63,231 bases of DNA from a virus, in IMG/VR virus record IMGVR_UViG_3300018421_000024, positions 1-63,231 of that record, one strand, 5' to 3'. Within the stretch, counting starts at the first letter, position 1, and the number at the start of each line of letters is the position of its first letter. This document shows, piece by piece, positions 53,071 to 60,554 of this stretch. Under the pieces are notes generated by a model. That model had not been told where the DNA came from and did not search any database. It saw nothing but the letters and a program-made list of their open reading frames with translations. The position numbers and the translations under genes were made by a program.

Positions 53071-53345
53071 AACAATTCCTCTAATTGTCGAACATAATTT
53101 TTTAGTTCATCGTTGTTAACGTAACCGATTACATCGTCATCGGCCGCCCTCTCAGGGAAAAAATCTCCAGTGACAAACTCATCATCGTTATTCAACACGG
53201 CAATTTCCCAGAGATTCTTATCACCACCATATGATGCCCAAAACTTGACTGCACTCAACTGATAACCGTTGCTGAATACATAACGCCGATGGACACCGTT
53301 CTCGTCAACGGGATGAATATCCTCTACCATTTTCAATAAAGACAT
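53067..53345 (-). CDS. Small protein, unknown
   Basis: A 92-residue acidic protein with RRYVFSNGYQLSAVKFWASYG, LWEIAVLNNDDEFVTGDFFP and a helical C-terminus. The central strand pattern resembles other small phage proteins that mimic a compact beta domain, without family identity. Overlaps the next gene by four bases. Confidence 0.65.
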   Translation of the reverse strand: MSLLKMVEDIHPVDENGVHRRYVFSNGYQLSAVKFWASYGGDKNLWEIAVLNNDDEFVTGDFFPERAADDDVIGYVNNDELKNYVRQLEELL

Positions 53346-53355
53346 TCAAGTCTCC

Positions 53356-53583
53356 TTATTGGCCGAACTGGCCAGTCACGATTCCTTCGAACTGATCAGC
53401 AAGATCGTTGAATGTCTCGTACCACTCATTCGGTACAGACATTCCTGCTTCACCAGCATCCAGGTGAATATCAGCATCAACAAAATTCCAGTTGATTTCA
53501 CCATCTTCGAAATTTTCAGGATTTTTAACTGCATTCCAGAAACTGGTTTTGAGTTCAGAAATTTTTGCTACATTGGTGCTCAT
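53356..53583 (-). CDS. Small acidic protein, unknown
   Basis: A 75-residue protein, net strongly negative (NPENFEDGEINWNFVDADIH, EWYETFNDLADQFEG). The start lies at the GGAGGCAGCGTAATG junction and overlaps the previous stop. Highly acidic small early proteins in phages are sometimes DNA mimics; here there is no further evidence for that. Confidence 0.65.
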   Translation of the reverse strand: MSTNVAKISELKTSFWNAVKNPENFEDGEINWNFVDADIHLDAGEAGMSVPNEWYETFNDLADQFEGIVTGQFGQ

Positions 53584-53822
53584 TACGCTGCCTCCATAAC
53601 GCGGGTTATATATTGATGGTCAACAATGACCGTTTCGCCTGCCTCGCGACTGACAACAACTTTGCCAGTGGAGCCTTTCCACTGAAATCCCTCATCGAGA
53701 CACACATGGTGACATACTCCACCACCGTAACAAACACGGCTGTGGGTGACAAGACCAGCGACAGGGACATCGCCACTAAGATAGAGTCCTTCGACTCGCA
53801 GACCTTCCAAATTCCAACCCAT
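53583..53822 (-). CDS. Small protein, unknown
   Basis: A 79-residue protein from ATG at 53822 (TGAGG nine bases upstream; a GTG at 53837 would add five residues). It has alternating strands, LRVEGLYLSGDVPVAGLV, a Cys/His segment CYGGGVCHHVCLDEGF and GKVVVSREAGETVIVDHQYI. The Cys-His cluster might bind a metal. No family recognised. Confidence 0.65.
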   Translation of the reverse strand: MGWNLEGLRVEGLYLSGDVPVAGLVTHSRVCYGGGVCHHVCLDEGFQWKGSTGKVVVSREAGETVIVDHQYITRVMEAA

Positions 53823-53833
53823 ATCAAAACACC

Positions 53834-54007
53834 TCACTTTAAAATCATACCAAAGAGTCGCGCAGGAATCACGATAGACTCATTACAAGTATCACAACAT
53901 CGACCGTCTTCGACTACAGGATCGGCACTATTGCCTTCTGCCCAAACTACATTACCATTGTTATCTTTCAACGGTTCAATCTTACCATAACAAATATCAC
54001 ACAACAT
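53834..54007 (-). CDS. Small zinc-ribbon-like protein (57 aa)
   Basis: A 57-residue protein from ATG at 54007 to TGA at 53834-53836: MLCDICYGKIEPLKD at the start and GRCCDTCNESIVIPARLFG near the end supply CxxC and CCxxC pairs, a zinc-ribbon layout. Both ends overlap neighbouring genes or their signals (TAATG at the start). It is one of three such mini-ribbons in the window. Confidence 0.7.
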   Translation of the reverse strand: MLCDICYGKIEPLKDNNGNVVWAEGNSADPVVEDGRCCDTCNESIVIPARLFGMILK

Positions 54008-54378
54008 TACACAGTCTCCTTGATATCAACAGCAGTCCAACCTTCAGGGTCGCACATAAAATAAACATTAGTATCGTGACAAAACGCAATGTCACCAACA
54101 CTCATGGAATGCATACGGTCAACACGGACAATCTTGTCTTGGTCACCGTAACCATTACCAACATGAAACACCTCTTCCAAACCACTCGCTTCGACATTCG
54201 CGACATTACGGTAGTATTCGAACATCCAAGACTCAAAGCCTTCAGAACCACCATGAAAAGCAACGTCACGCTGAATAGCGAGTTCAGGATAGTCACCGAA
54301 GTCGCCATCCCAACCAACAGAGTTCAGGTGGTCAATCGCATCGCGGGAAGCGCGGAATTGAAGAATTGAAAAACGCAT
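54007..54378 (-). CDS. Small early protein, unknown
   Basis: A 123-residue protein with FSILQFRASRDAIDHLNSVG, a WDGDFGDYPELAIQRD segment and a C-terminal SVGDIAFCHDTNVYFM. GAGAGG lies eight bases before the ATG. It is the first gene behind the CRP-type promoter copy 2, in the same position as the 168-residue gene behind copy 1. No family recognised. Confidence 0.7.
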   Translation of the reverse strand: MRFSILQFRASRDAIDHLNSVGWDGDFGDYPELAIQRDVAFHGGSEGFESWMFEYYRNVANVEASGLEEVFHVGNGYGDQDKIVRVDRMHSMSVGDIAFCHDTNVYFMCDPEGWTAVDIKETV

Positions 54379-54408
54379 AACTAAAACCTCTCAACAAATT
54401 ACGGTAGT

Positions 54409-54451
54409 ATTATATCAAAACCAGAGTCGATTGTCTGTGAACCAGTTCACA
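54409..54451 (-). promoter_or_regulatory. Extended -10 promoter with CRP-like palindrome (copy 2)
   Basis: Palindrome TGTGAACTGGTTCACA (54451-54436), 21 bases, then TATAAT (54414-54409) preceded by TGA. The spacing is identical to copy 1, and the bases between the palindrome and -10 are partly conserved (TCTGGTTTTGATATAATACT in both). The palindrome overlaps the stop codon of the 42-residue gene. Confidence 0.75.
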
Positions 54452-54575
54452 CTTCCTCATGTAAATATTCACAATCCTCTGTGATCTCGCTCATTGGTAG
54501 GTCAACACTGTCAACCAGTCGCTCAATGATCTTGATCAGTTCATCGGAATCGATCAATTTTAACTCTTTTTCCAT
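54447..54575 (-). CDS. Tiny acidic protein (42 aa)
   Basis: A 42-residue peptide from ATG at 54575, with GGGAG seven bases upstream, to TGA at 54447-54449. It opens MEKELKLIDSDELIKIIERL and ends in SEITEDCEYLHEEV; helical and acidic. It is the first frame after the perfect TTGACA-16-TATAAT promoter, which supports its reality. No family recognised. Confidence 0.6.
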   Translation of the reverse strand: MEKELKLIDSDELIKIIERLVDSVDLPMSEITEDCEYLHEEV

Positions 54576-54600
54576 ATCATTTCTCCCAATCACAGTATGG

Positions 54601-54628
54601 ATTATACAGGAGTTGGTGGTGGTGTCAA
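54601..54628 (-). promoter_or_regulatory. Strong sigma70 early promoter (module B)
   Basis: TTGACA (54628-54623), 16-base spacer, TATAAT (54606-54601) on the minus strand: consensus at all 12 positions, 26 bases before the 42-residue gene. Confidence 0.88.
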
Positions 54629-54631
54629 GTC

Positions 54632-54764
54632 GTAAGCTATTGATTTTATTGAAGTTTTTTTAGGCGGGTAAGCTCTTGATTTCCAAGAGCTTTTTTTCGA
54701 AGTTTTTTAACTTTTTTCATGAAATTTTTCGATCATTTCTCTATTTTTGATCGGAAAAATCGAT
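54632..54764 (-). repeat. Upstream regulatory repeat module, copy B
   Basis: Two repeats GTAAGCTATTGATTT (54632-54646) and GTAAGCTCTTGATTT (54668-54682), 36 bases start to start, with the proximal one three bases from the -35. Blocks at 54638-54659 and 54707-54731 are identical to copy A; 54745-54764 matches A with one mismatch and here encodes the DUF3310 C-terminus. The part 54661-54690 also forms an AGCTCTTG/CAAGAGCT inverted repeat. Confidence 0.75.
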
Positions 54765-55031
54765 ATCATGTACATATAATTGAATCAGAGCGTAGTGGAG
54801 TATCTTCATCAGGTCTTTCCGTGCGTCTTCCGAGGTGCCCTTCCGACCATATCGTTTCGCATACTTGATCACGTTTCCTAGACAGAAACCTGTACCGTGA
54901 CCACTATCGATGATGATATCAGTAGCCTGATACTTCTCAGTTGCATAGTGTTGGTCATATGTCGAGTCAACGTATTGTTGCAACTCTTGCAACAATTTTT
55001 CTTCATTAAATTTATATTCAATCTTACTCAT
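54741..55031 (-). CDS. DUF3310-like protein
   Basis: A 96-residue protein from ATG at 55031, which overlaps the stop of the oxygenase gene. KYQATDIIIDSGHGTGFCLGNVIKYAKRYGRK is the conserved DUF3310 core, followed by a helix (ARKDLMKILHYALIQL). The family is frequent in phages and of unknown activity. Its 3' end is the source of one block of the promoter repeat found at 23778-23797. Confidence 0.85.
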   Translation of the reverse strand: MSKIEYKFNEEKLLQELQQYVDSTYDQHYATEKYQATDIIIDSGHGTGFCLGNVIKYAKRYGRKGTSEDARKDLMKILHYALIQLYVHDIDFSDQK

Positions 55032-55674
55032 CGTTTTGTTGTTCTCTGATTTCGTTGTAATCTGTACCCATTGCATGTCCGCGATAAGGACCTGTTTCTT
55101 CTGTTCCATCGGATGATGTGTTTCTAACACATTCTCGTTGACGTTTTATATCTATGTGGTTCACATAAAATTCATCGTCAGCATCAACATAATGAAAAAA
55201 TGTCTGTATAAATTTTTCACCTTTAAATGGTTTTGGCCTGCCGTGCATTTCATGGGTACCATTATAAATTAAACCGTCCCCCGGTTCAAGTTCTACGGAC
55301 TCTGTTTGAACCAATCTACTCTCATGATTATATTGATAAATGTTTATTGGCCAATCATGGTCTTTAAAGAAATTTACTGTCACAGATATCTGACACGAAG
55401 CACGATCAATATGCGGAACCATAAAACTGCCGTTGCTGTACTGTGTTGTGAACCAATATGTCGGTAGAAGATTGACATTGAGTTCTTTTTCAATTTTTTC
55501 TTGTATGTCTTTATGTAAATGCTCAAGACAGTTCGCCTTAGTTACCATTCTGATATGACCTCTGTTCTCATTCCAGCGAGCACCTGTCGTCAATTCTTTA
55601 ATTTCTTCTTCCAGAGGATCTAACAACGATTCGATTACATCCTTGTCAATCAGATTTTTTATCAGTCTTGTCAT
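55024..55674 (-). CDS. 2OG-Fe(II) oxygenase-like protein
   Basis: A 216-residue double-stranded beta-helix protein. FMVPHIDRASCQISVTVNF gives the H-x-D iron ligands and LIYNGTHEMHGRPKPFKG the distal His and the Arg that binds 2-oxoglutarate. Phage relatives include nucleobase hydroxylases and proline hydroxylases; this substrate is unknown. It overlaps the cytidylyltransferase gene by 29 bases. Confidence 0.78.
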   Translation of the reverse strand: MTRLIKNLIDKDVIESLLDPLEEEIKELTTGARWNENRGHIRMVTKANCLEHLHKDIQEKIEKELNVNLLPTYWFTTQYSNGSFMVPHIDRASCQISVTVNFFKDHDWPINIYQYNHESRLVQTESVELEPGDGLIYNGTHEMHGRPKPFKGEKFIQTFFHYVDADDEFYVNHIDIKRQRECVRNTSSDGTEETGPYRGHAMGTDYNEIREQQNDE

Positions 55675-56104
55675 TTCTACTCCGTTTGTCGAGTTCAGTT
55701 TGTGTTATGCGCTCTCTAAGTTCGGTCGTAGAAAACGAATGCTTTCGGCTATTGTAGAAGAAACTGATACCTCTTTCTTCACATATATCTTTGCCTGTGA
55801 ATTTCATATTTTTATACTCTTCACCTAATATTCTAACATTGATTGGCAAAAGAATCAATAGATCAATCAAGTCTTTTTCAGTTTCGTAAACCTGTATCTC
55901 ATCAACATACTTCACAGCCTCTAATTGTATGTAACGTTCGACAAGAGTCTGTATTGGTTTATTCTTACTATTAGGTCGATCAATTGTTGGATCAGTCTGC
56001 AACCCACATATTAAGTAGTCACATTGTTTACGTGCTTCTTTCAACATTTCAATGTGACCAGCGTGTAGTAAATCAAATGTCGAACAAGTAAATCCGACTC
56101 TCAT
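55646..56104 (-). CDS. Cytidylyltransferase (TagD/GCT-like)
   Basis: A 152-residue nucleotidyltransferase: FTCSTFDLLHAGHIEMLKEA holds the HxGH CTP site and FSTTELRERI the ISTTxLR-type motif; R-x-x-x-R residues lie between (RPNSKNKPIQTLVERYIQL). The family makes CDP-glycerol or related activated alcohols. With the HAD-NTase and GDPD genes nearby it suggests phage-directed glycerol or sugar phosphate decoration. Confidence 0.82.
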   Translation of the reverse strand: MRVGFTCSTFDLLHAGHIEMLKEARKQCDYLICGLQTDPTIDRPNSKNKPIQTLVERYIQLEAVKYVDEIQVYETEKDLIDLLILLPINVRILGEEYKNMKFTGKDICEERGISFFYNSRKHSFSTTELRERITQTELDKRSRNDKTDKKSD

Positions 56105-56115
56105 ATTGTCTCCTT

Positions 56116-56337
56116 CTACTCGTATGTAGTGTATTTCAGAAGTTCGTCACACGCCTGAACCATTTCTTTTGATGAAACATATTTCTCTACCAGTTCCTCA
56201 ACAGTTGATACGAGGTCGCCATGTTCGCCAATACCAACAGGACTATTATAAACTTCAAGATTAGTTTTACATGCTTTCATATGCGCCAGATGCTTATCAC
56301 GCACGGCTGCTAAGAACATATCTTTATTCGCACTCAT
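56116..56337 (-). CDS. Small helical protein, unknown
   Basis: A 73-residue protein: MFLAAVRDKHLAHMKACKTN and STVEELVEKYVSSKEMVQAC form two helices around a Gly-rich turn. A similar small protein is common beside gp41 in marine T4-like phages by my recall. The ATG overlaps the previous stop by four bases. Confidence 0.65.
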   Translation of the reverse strand: MSANKDMFLAAVRDKHLAHMKACKTNLEVYNSPVGIGEHGDLVSTVEELVEKYVSSKEMVQACDELLKYTTYE

Positions 56338-56534
56338 TTAGTTTTCTCCTCACTTATATCGGTAATTTCAATTATTGTATCTTTAATTATGTCTTCTCGT
56401 TTGCCGTTTTCCATGAACAAAAGATATCTATCAGAGAGAGGATTATTCAGAACCGGCGGTAGCGTGCCTTCACGCACAATTTTTTTACCTGTCTTCCAAT
56501 GTTTGAAGACTATTCTCACTTTTTTATCTGACAT
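56334..56534 (-). CDS. Small protein, unknown
   Basis: A 66-residue protein from ATG at 56534, with GGAAG five bases upstream; a longer in-frame start to 56591 lies inside gp41. VRIVFKHWKTGKKIVREGTL and RYLLFMENGKREDIIKDTII are beta-like and basic. Function unknown. Confidence 0.62.
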   Translation of the reverse strand: MSDKKVRIVFKHWKTGKKIVREGTLPPVLNNPLSDRYLLFMENGKREDIIKDTIIEITDISEEKTK

Positions 56535-56535
56535 T

Positions 56536-57927
56536 TTACTTCCAACTTTCAAAAATTTGTTTATCCCATTTCTCCTTCTTGAGGCCAGCACCGAAGTCTG
56601 TATTGTCCATCACAGGCACATCAGCAATGTCTTTACCAATGTTGTCTTGTGCTGACTGTTCTACATCATACAGTTTCATTCTAGATCGATCAACACCAAC
56701 AACAAAACGGCGGTGCAATGCAGGATCACCATAACGATTCTTCAGTTGTTTGATCATCAGTTGTCCGAGTCCTTCAAGTTCTTCTGTTGAGATTGCTGCG
56801 AACATGAAGTCTGCTGTTGCGGGTAGACCAAACGATTCGGAGGTGTCTTCAAGTCCAACATCAGACGAAGTGTATCCAGTTCTGTTCGTTTGTGTTGCGG
56901 TAAAAATGGGCAAATTGAATTCAACTGCCAGACCTCTCAATTCTTCTGCAATGGACTTAATATATGTATACGAGTTCACATTCGCACCCATTCGCATACG
57001 GGATGACATGCAGAGGTTGAGGTAGTCAATATAGATTACATCAGGCACAAAGTTTTTCTTCTGCTTCAGTTCATTGAGTAGATGGCGGAAGTGTCCAGAA
57101 CCAACAGAGCCAGTAGGGTATTCTTTGATGATAAGTTTACCATCGGTCTTCTGACGCAATCGATCAATCTTGGTCTGATAGGTTTCTTTTGGATATATCT
57201 CTAGATCAGCAAGAGGCAGATTCATTAGATTCGCATCAATACGTTCCGCAATCTTCTCAGCGGCCATCTCTAGTGTTATATACAACACATTTTTGCCACG
57301 CATGAGGTTTGAACCGGCGAAGTCGCACATGATCAAAGTTTTACCAACACCGGTGCCAGCAAGACAGACATTCAGTGTTTTACGAGGCACACCGCCACGA
57401 GTGATTGTGTTGAAGTACTTCAGATCAAATTCAAGGCGTTCAATTTTCTTGTGATAAAAATCATATCGTGCTTCATAGTCTTCAAGAAAGTCATGGCCAA
57501 TGTTGTTGTCAAAACAAACACCGAGTGCATCTTGCAAGAGTTGCGGCAATGCGCCTTTGTCTTTATCAGATTTCTTATCGATGATCTGAATTGACTCCAT
57601 GATTGCGTTGTAGATTGCTTTGTCTTGACAGAATTTCTCGGTGTTCTCCATCAACCATTCGATATCAAAATCGGTAGGTTCAATTTGCGATAACGTTTCA
57701 ATAGAAGAGTCGTAGTCTGATTGTTGAATCGTCATGTTATCCAATTCAATCTTCAGTGCAGACTTACTAGGAACATTATTATATTTAACAAAAAAATCTT
57801 TAATCATGTTGAACAGTATGCGGTGACGTTTCTCTGTAAAGTACTCATCTTTCAGATAAGGTAAAACATTCCGTACATACTGTTCATCACTGATCAGATT
57901 GGAAAGAATTATATCTTCAATATGCAT
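56536..57927 (-). CDS. gp41: Replicative DNA helicase gp41
   Basis: A 463-residue DnaB-type helicase (T4: 475). Walker A is GTGVGKT (residues 191-197); NVLYITLEM, VIYIDYLNLC (Walker B) and TATQTNRTGY (H4/sensor) follow. The N-terminal helical domain binds primase gp61. The helicase is loaded by gp59, also encoded here. A TTGACT-18-TATAAT promoter lies about 40 bases upstream, after the end of the HAD-NTase gene. Confidence 0.94.
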   Translation of the reverse strand: MHIEDIILSNLISDEQYVRNVLPYLKDEYFTEKRHRILFNMIKDFFVKYNNVPSKSALKIELDNMTIQQSDYDSSIETLSQIEPTDFDIEWLMENTEKFCQDKAIYNAIMESIQIIDKKSDKDKGALPQLLQDALGVCFDNNIGHDFLEDYEARYDFYHKKIERLEFDLKYFNTITRGGVPRKTLNVCLAGTGVGKTLIMCDFAGSNLMRGKNVLYITLEMAAEKIAERIDANLMNLPLADLEIYPKETYQTKIDRLRQKTDGKLIIKEYPTGSVGSGHFRHLLNELKQKKNFVPDVIYIDYLNLCMSSRMRMGANVNSYTYIKSIAEELRGLAVEFNLPIFTATQTNRTGYTSSDVGLEDTSESFGLPATADFMFAAISTEELEGLGQLMIKQLKNRYGDPALHRRFVVGVDRSRMKLYDVEQSAQDNIGKDIADVPVMDNTDFGAGLKKEKWDKQIFESWK

Positions 57928-57964
57928 TTATCAATTCTCTGTTGTTTTTGGTGTCAGTGTTACG

Positions 57965-57994
57965 ATTATAACATCTATCAAGATCATAAGTCAA
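57965..57994 (-). promoter_or_regulatory. Sigma70-type promoter for gp41
   Basis: TTGACT (57994-57989), 18-base spacer, TATAAT (57970-57965), followed by CGTAA. The same TTGACTTA..TATAATCGTA design recurs at 60525-60554. Confidence 0.8.
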
Positions 57995-57995
57995 A

Positions 57996-59348
57996 TTAAT
58001 CCTTATTGTTTAAAAGATAGTAGTTCAAATCTTCCGGCGTTCCAAGCCCCCACATCTTTTGACACTCATAAATTCTTATCTTTTTATTATCCTCTATTGC
58101 TTGATTGTACACAGGTGCAACATAGAATTCGTTGTTCACCCTAATGTTTCGTTCGATCATTTGTTCTGCGTACTTAACAAAATCACTGCCAGATTTCCAA
58201 TAATAATATCCTGCTGTTGCGTTATCACTGATCGGTTTCTTTTCAGCAACCTCAGTAACAAGATTGGTGTTTGGATCAACCTTTGCGAATGACCATTTTG
58301 GATGAGTATCTTTAAATGTCACGATACCACCGTCTGCATTTGATTCTTGCATTGTATACATGAACTCGGTGGGATTCCATTCAATGTATTGATCACTGTT
58401 CACAAACAACAAAGGTTTGTCATTGTCAATGTGTTGTTTTGCAAGCAATGCTGTACATGCAGCGCCTTCTGTCAGATGATCGACATCGACAATGGTGCAT
58501 CCGTCAATAATTAGATTCAACACCATATCAAGATTATATTTTTCTCTGTGTTCTTTCCGTACAACGAAAACAAAATTAGCATCAATACCCATCTTTTCAA
58601 CAACGAGTTGAATCATGGGTTTGCCGTTCACGTTGATCAGTGGTTTGGGAAATGTATAACCTGCATCTGCAAAACGCGAACCTTCGCCAGCCATTGGAAT
58701 GAGAACAGTCAGGTTATCGTCTTTCCATTTAGTCATAAAGTTTTCTCCAGTAATTCTTGGTAATATATTCTCACATGTTACTTCTGATGGACTCGACACA
58801 CGAATAACATTAGGGCAGGCTCGTTTCGCTGCAAGTAATCCATGCGGTGAATCTTCGATGATTACTGTTTGTTCTGGCAATGCATTCAGTACTGTCATTG
58901 CCATCCAGTATGTCTCTGGATGCGGTTTGTTATTCTTTACTTGGTCGCCTGATATTTTAATTGAAAAATAATTTGTTATATTCAGTTGATCTAATGCAGT
59001 AGTCATTAGTTCATAATTACTATTCGTACAGCAACCTAATGTATATCCGCGTTCAGTCAATTCATCTAGTAACTTAGTCAAATCTTCATTAGGATTTATT
59101 CTTGTTTTATATTGTTCAATTGTATGTATTTGTTTCTCATCATAGATTCTTTGATGATCACTGATTGGAAGATTTTTTGTCTCGGATAATAGTTGTAATT
59201 TTCTCCGTGTTTTCATTCCATTATAGATTCTCAGATGTTCTTCTTCTGAAATAGAATACTCGCCAAGAGCCTTATTTAAGGCATCATAATGAATCCATTT
59301 AGTATCACATAGAACGCCGTCAAGATCGAACAATACAGTTTTAATCAT
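57996..59348 (-). CDS. HAD phosphatase + sugar-nucleotidyltransferase fusion
   Basis: A 450-residue two-domain protein. Residues 1-205 are a HAD phosphatase (LFDLDGVLCDT with both Asp, GCCTNSN and VIIEDSPHGLLAA). Residues about 210-450 are a GT-A-type NTP transferase (LTVLIPMAGEGSRFADAGY, FPKPLINVNGKPMI, NSDQYIEWNP). It may dephosphorylate and activate a sugar phosphate in consecutive steps. The gene ends just before the gp41 promoter, and the following genes are GDPD-like and glycosyltransferase-like. Confidence 0.88.
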   Translation of the reverse strand: MIKTVLFDLDGVLCDTKWIHYDALNKALGEYSISEEEHLRIYNGMKTRRKLQLLSETKNLPISDHQRIYDEKQIHTIEQYKTRINPNEDLTKLLDELTERGYTLGCCTNSNYELMTTALDQLNITNYFSIKISGDQVKNNKPHPETYWMAMTVLNALPEQTVIIEDSPHGLLAAKRACPNVIRVSSPSEVTCENILPRITGENFMTKWKDDNLTVLIPMAGEGSRFADAGYTFPKPLINVNGKPMIQLVVEKMGIDANFVFVVRKEHREKYNLDMVLNLIIDGCTIVDVDHLTEGAACTALLAKQHIDNDKPLLFVNSDQYIEWNPTEFMYTMQESNADGGIVTFKDTHPKWSFAKVDPNTNLVTEVAEKKPISDNATAGYYYWKSGSDFVKYAEQMIERNIRVNNEFYVAPVYNQAIEDNKKIRIYECQKMWGLGTPEDLNYYLLNNKD

Positions 59349-59349
59349 A

Positions 59350-59805
59350 TCACAACTTCATATAATCAGAACAGATAGCATAATACTCGGACAAATTTTC
59401 TTGTCGCTCGACTAATTCAGGCATAACACAGACTGATTTCAAGGGTTTGGGAACAAACTTACCAGGGTATGCCCAAATGAAATTTTTAGATGTTACTGTA
59501 TATGAATCATCTTGATGCCAGAAATAATTTAAATCTTCACTCCAAGGATGTTGTTGAAGATAACAAAGTGCTTCAACATTTTTACAATGAATCCATAGGT
59601 AATTACTTCTCATGTGAATCCAACCGGAAGTAATTTCATATTGTGGTTCATCATGACCAAGCCATAACCGTTCGTCTATTAATCTTAAATCAATTTCAAC
59701 ATCATAATTCAGGTCGATACAATGTTGAATCTGTTCTGGATGATTTTCCAGTTCTGGATTCGGACCGTTGGTATTACCTCGGTGCAATATAATTTTCTGA
59801 CTCAT
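59350..59805 (-). CDS. GDPD-like phosphodiesterase
   Basis: A 151-residue TIM-barrel-like fragment: IILHRGNTNGPNPELENHPE (HRG-x-N-x-E), then VEIDLRLIDERLWLGHDEP, which gives the E-x-D and H-D catalytic/metal residues of glycerophosphodiester phosphodiesterases. At about half the usual length it lacks the later barrel strands and may be a truncated or dimeric form. It overlaps its upstream neighbour by four bases. Confidence 0.72.
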   Translation of the reverse strand: MSQKIILHRGNTNGPNPELENHPEQIQHCIDLNYDVEIDLRLIDERLWLGHDEPQYEITSGWIHMRSNYLWIHCKNVEALCYLQQHPWSEDLNYFWHQDDSYTVTSKNFIWAYPGKFVPKPLKSVCVMPELVERQENLSEYYAICSDYMKL

Positions 59806-60518
59806 AGACGATACTCCGCTGGATTAGGAGGCAATACATTGTACACAACAGCATGCCTGTAGTGGTGCAGTTCTAGTTTTTTGGGGCGACCGAACCCTAC
59901 CCAAATTTCATGATCATGTCTTGGTGTTAAACTAATCGAATATTGTTTTTGAAATCCAATCAAATGGGGATCGGTCATTCTAGGCAATTTCTTTATATAA
60001 TCACTAGTCGTCCACCATATCGATCCACTCCAGTGTCCGTGTTCGTGTTCGATATTCCAATGCCAGTTCGCACCAGACATCTCATAACCATCGACAAGTG
60101 CCTGATAACACAATTTCCATTTCTCTACGAACCAGTAATGAATGTATTCCGTCCATCCATTATTGATGTGAGAATAGTCGCTGTTGATATGTGTAATACC
60201 TTTATTGTTGAAATGAAAGATAGCAATGTTCTCTTGCATATGTTGACAATCTTCCCAAATCTTGATGCAACTATAAGCAGCAGAACAACCTCCAGTTTCT
60301 TTTACAGGATTCTCCCAGAATTCTATATCACAACTAAAGTTCTGTGCATTCAATTCTTTCTCTATTGTAGACTTTCCTTCACTAGAGCCGTGATACAGAA
60401 AAATTATTTTTTCGCAGGCGTTAGTCAGTAAGTGTTTTTCAAGAAGATTTGTTCTTTCAATTGTGATAGGAATCCAATTAGGTTCTTCTCTCAGATGGTA
60501 GTAGATTACGATTTTCAT
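59802..60518 (-). CDS. Glycosyltransferase-like protein
   Basis: A 238-residue protein: KIVIYYHLREEPNWIPITIE at the start, IAIFHFNNKGITHINSDYSH in the middle and SGANWHWN with GHWSGSIWWTTSDYIKKLPR later. These aromatic and H-N-K-G motifs recall glycosyltransferase-like proteins of large viruses and phages whose members act on surface glycans. The call is tentative. A strong promoter lies seven bases before the ATG. Confidence 0.55.
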   Translation of the reverse strand: MKIVIYYHLREEPNWIPITIERTNLLEKHLLTNACEKIIFLYHGSSEGKSTIEKELNAQNFSCDIEFWENPVKETGGCSAAYSCIKIWEDCQHMQENIAIFHFNNKGITHINSDYSHINNGWTEYIHYWFVEKWKLCYQALVDGYEMSGANWHWNIEHEHGHWSGSIWWTTSDYIKKLPRMTDPHLIGFQKQYSISLTPRHDHEIWVGFGRPKKLELHHYRHAVVYNVLPPNPAEYRL

Positions 60519-60524
60519 AATACG

Positions 60525-60554
60525 ATTATATCATTTAACTAGAGTGTAAGTCAA
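60525..60554 (-). promoter_or_regulatory. Sigma70-type promoter for the glycan genes
   Basis: TTGACT (60554-60549), 18-base spacer, TATAAT (60530-60525), followed by CGTA, overlapping the last codons of thyX. It can transcribe 60518 down to 57996. Confidence 0.8.
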
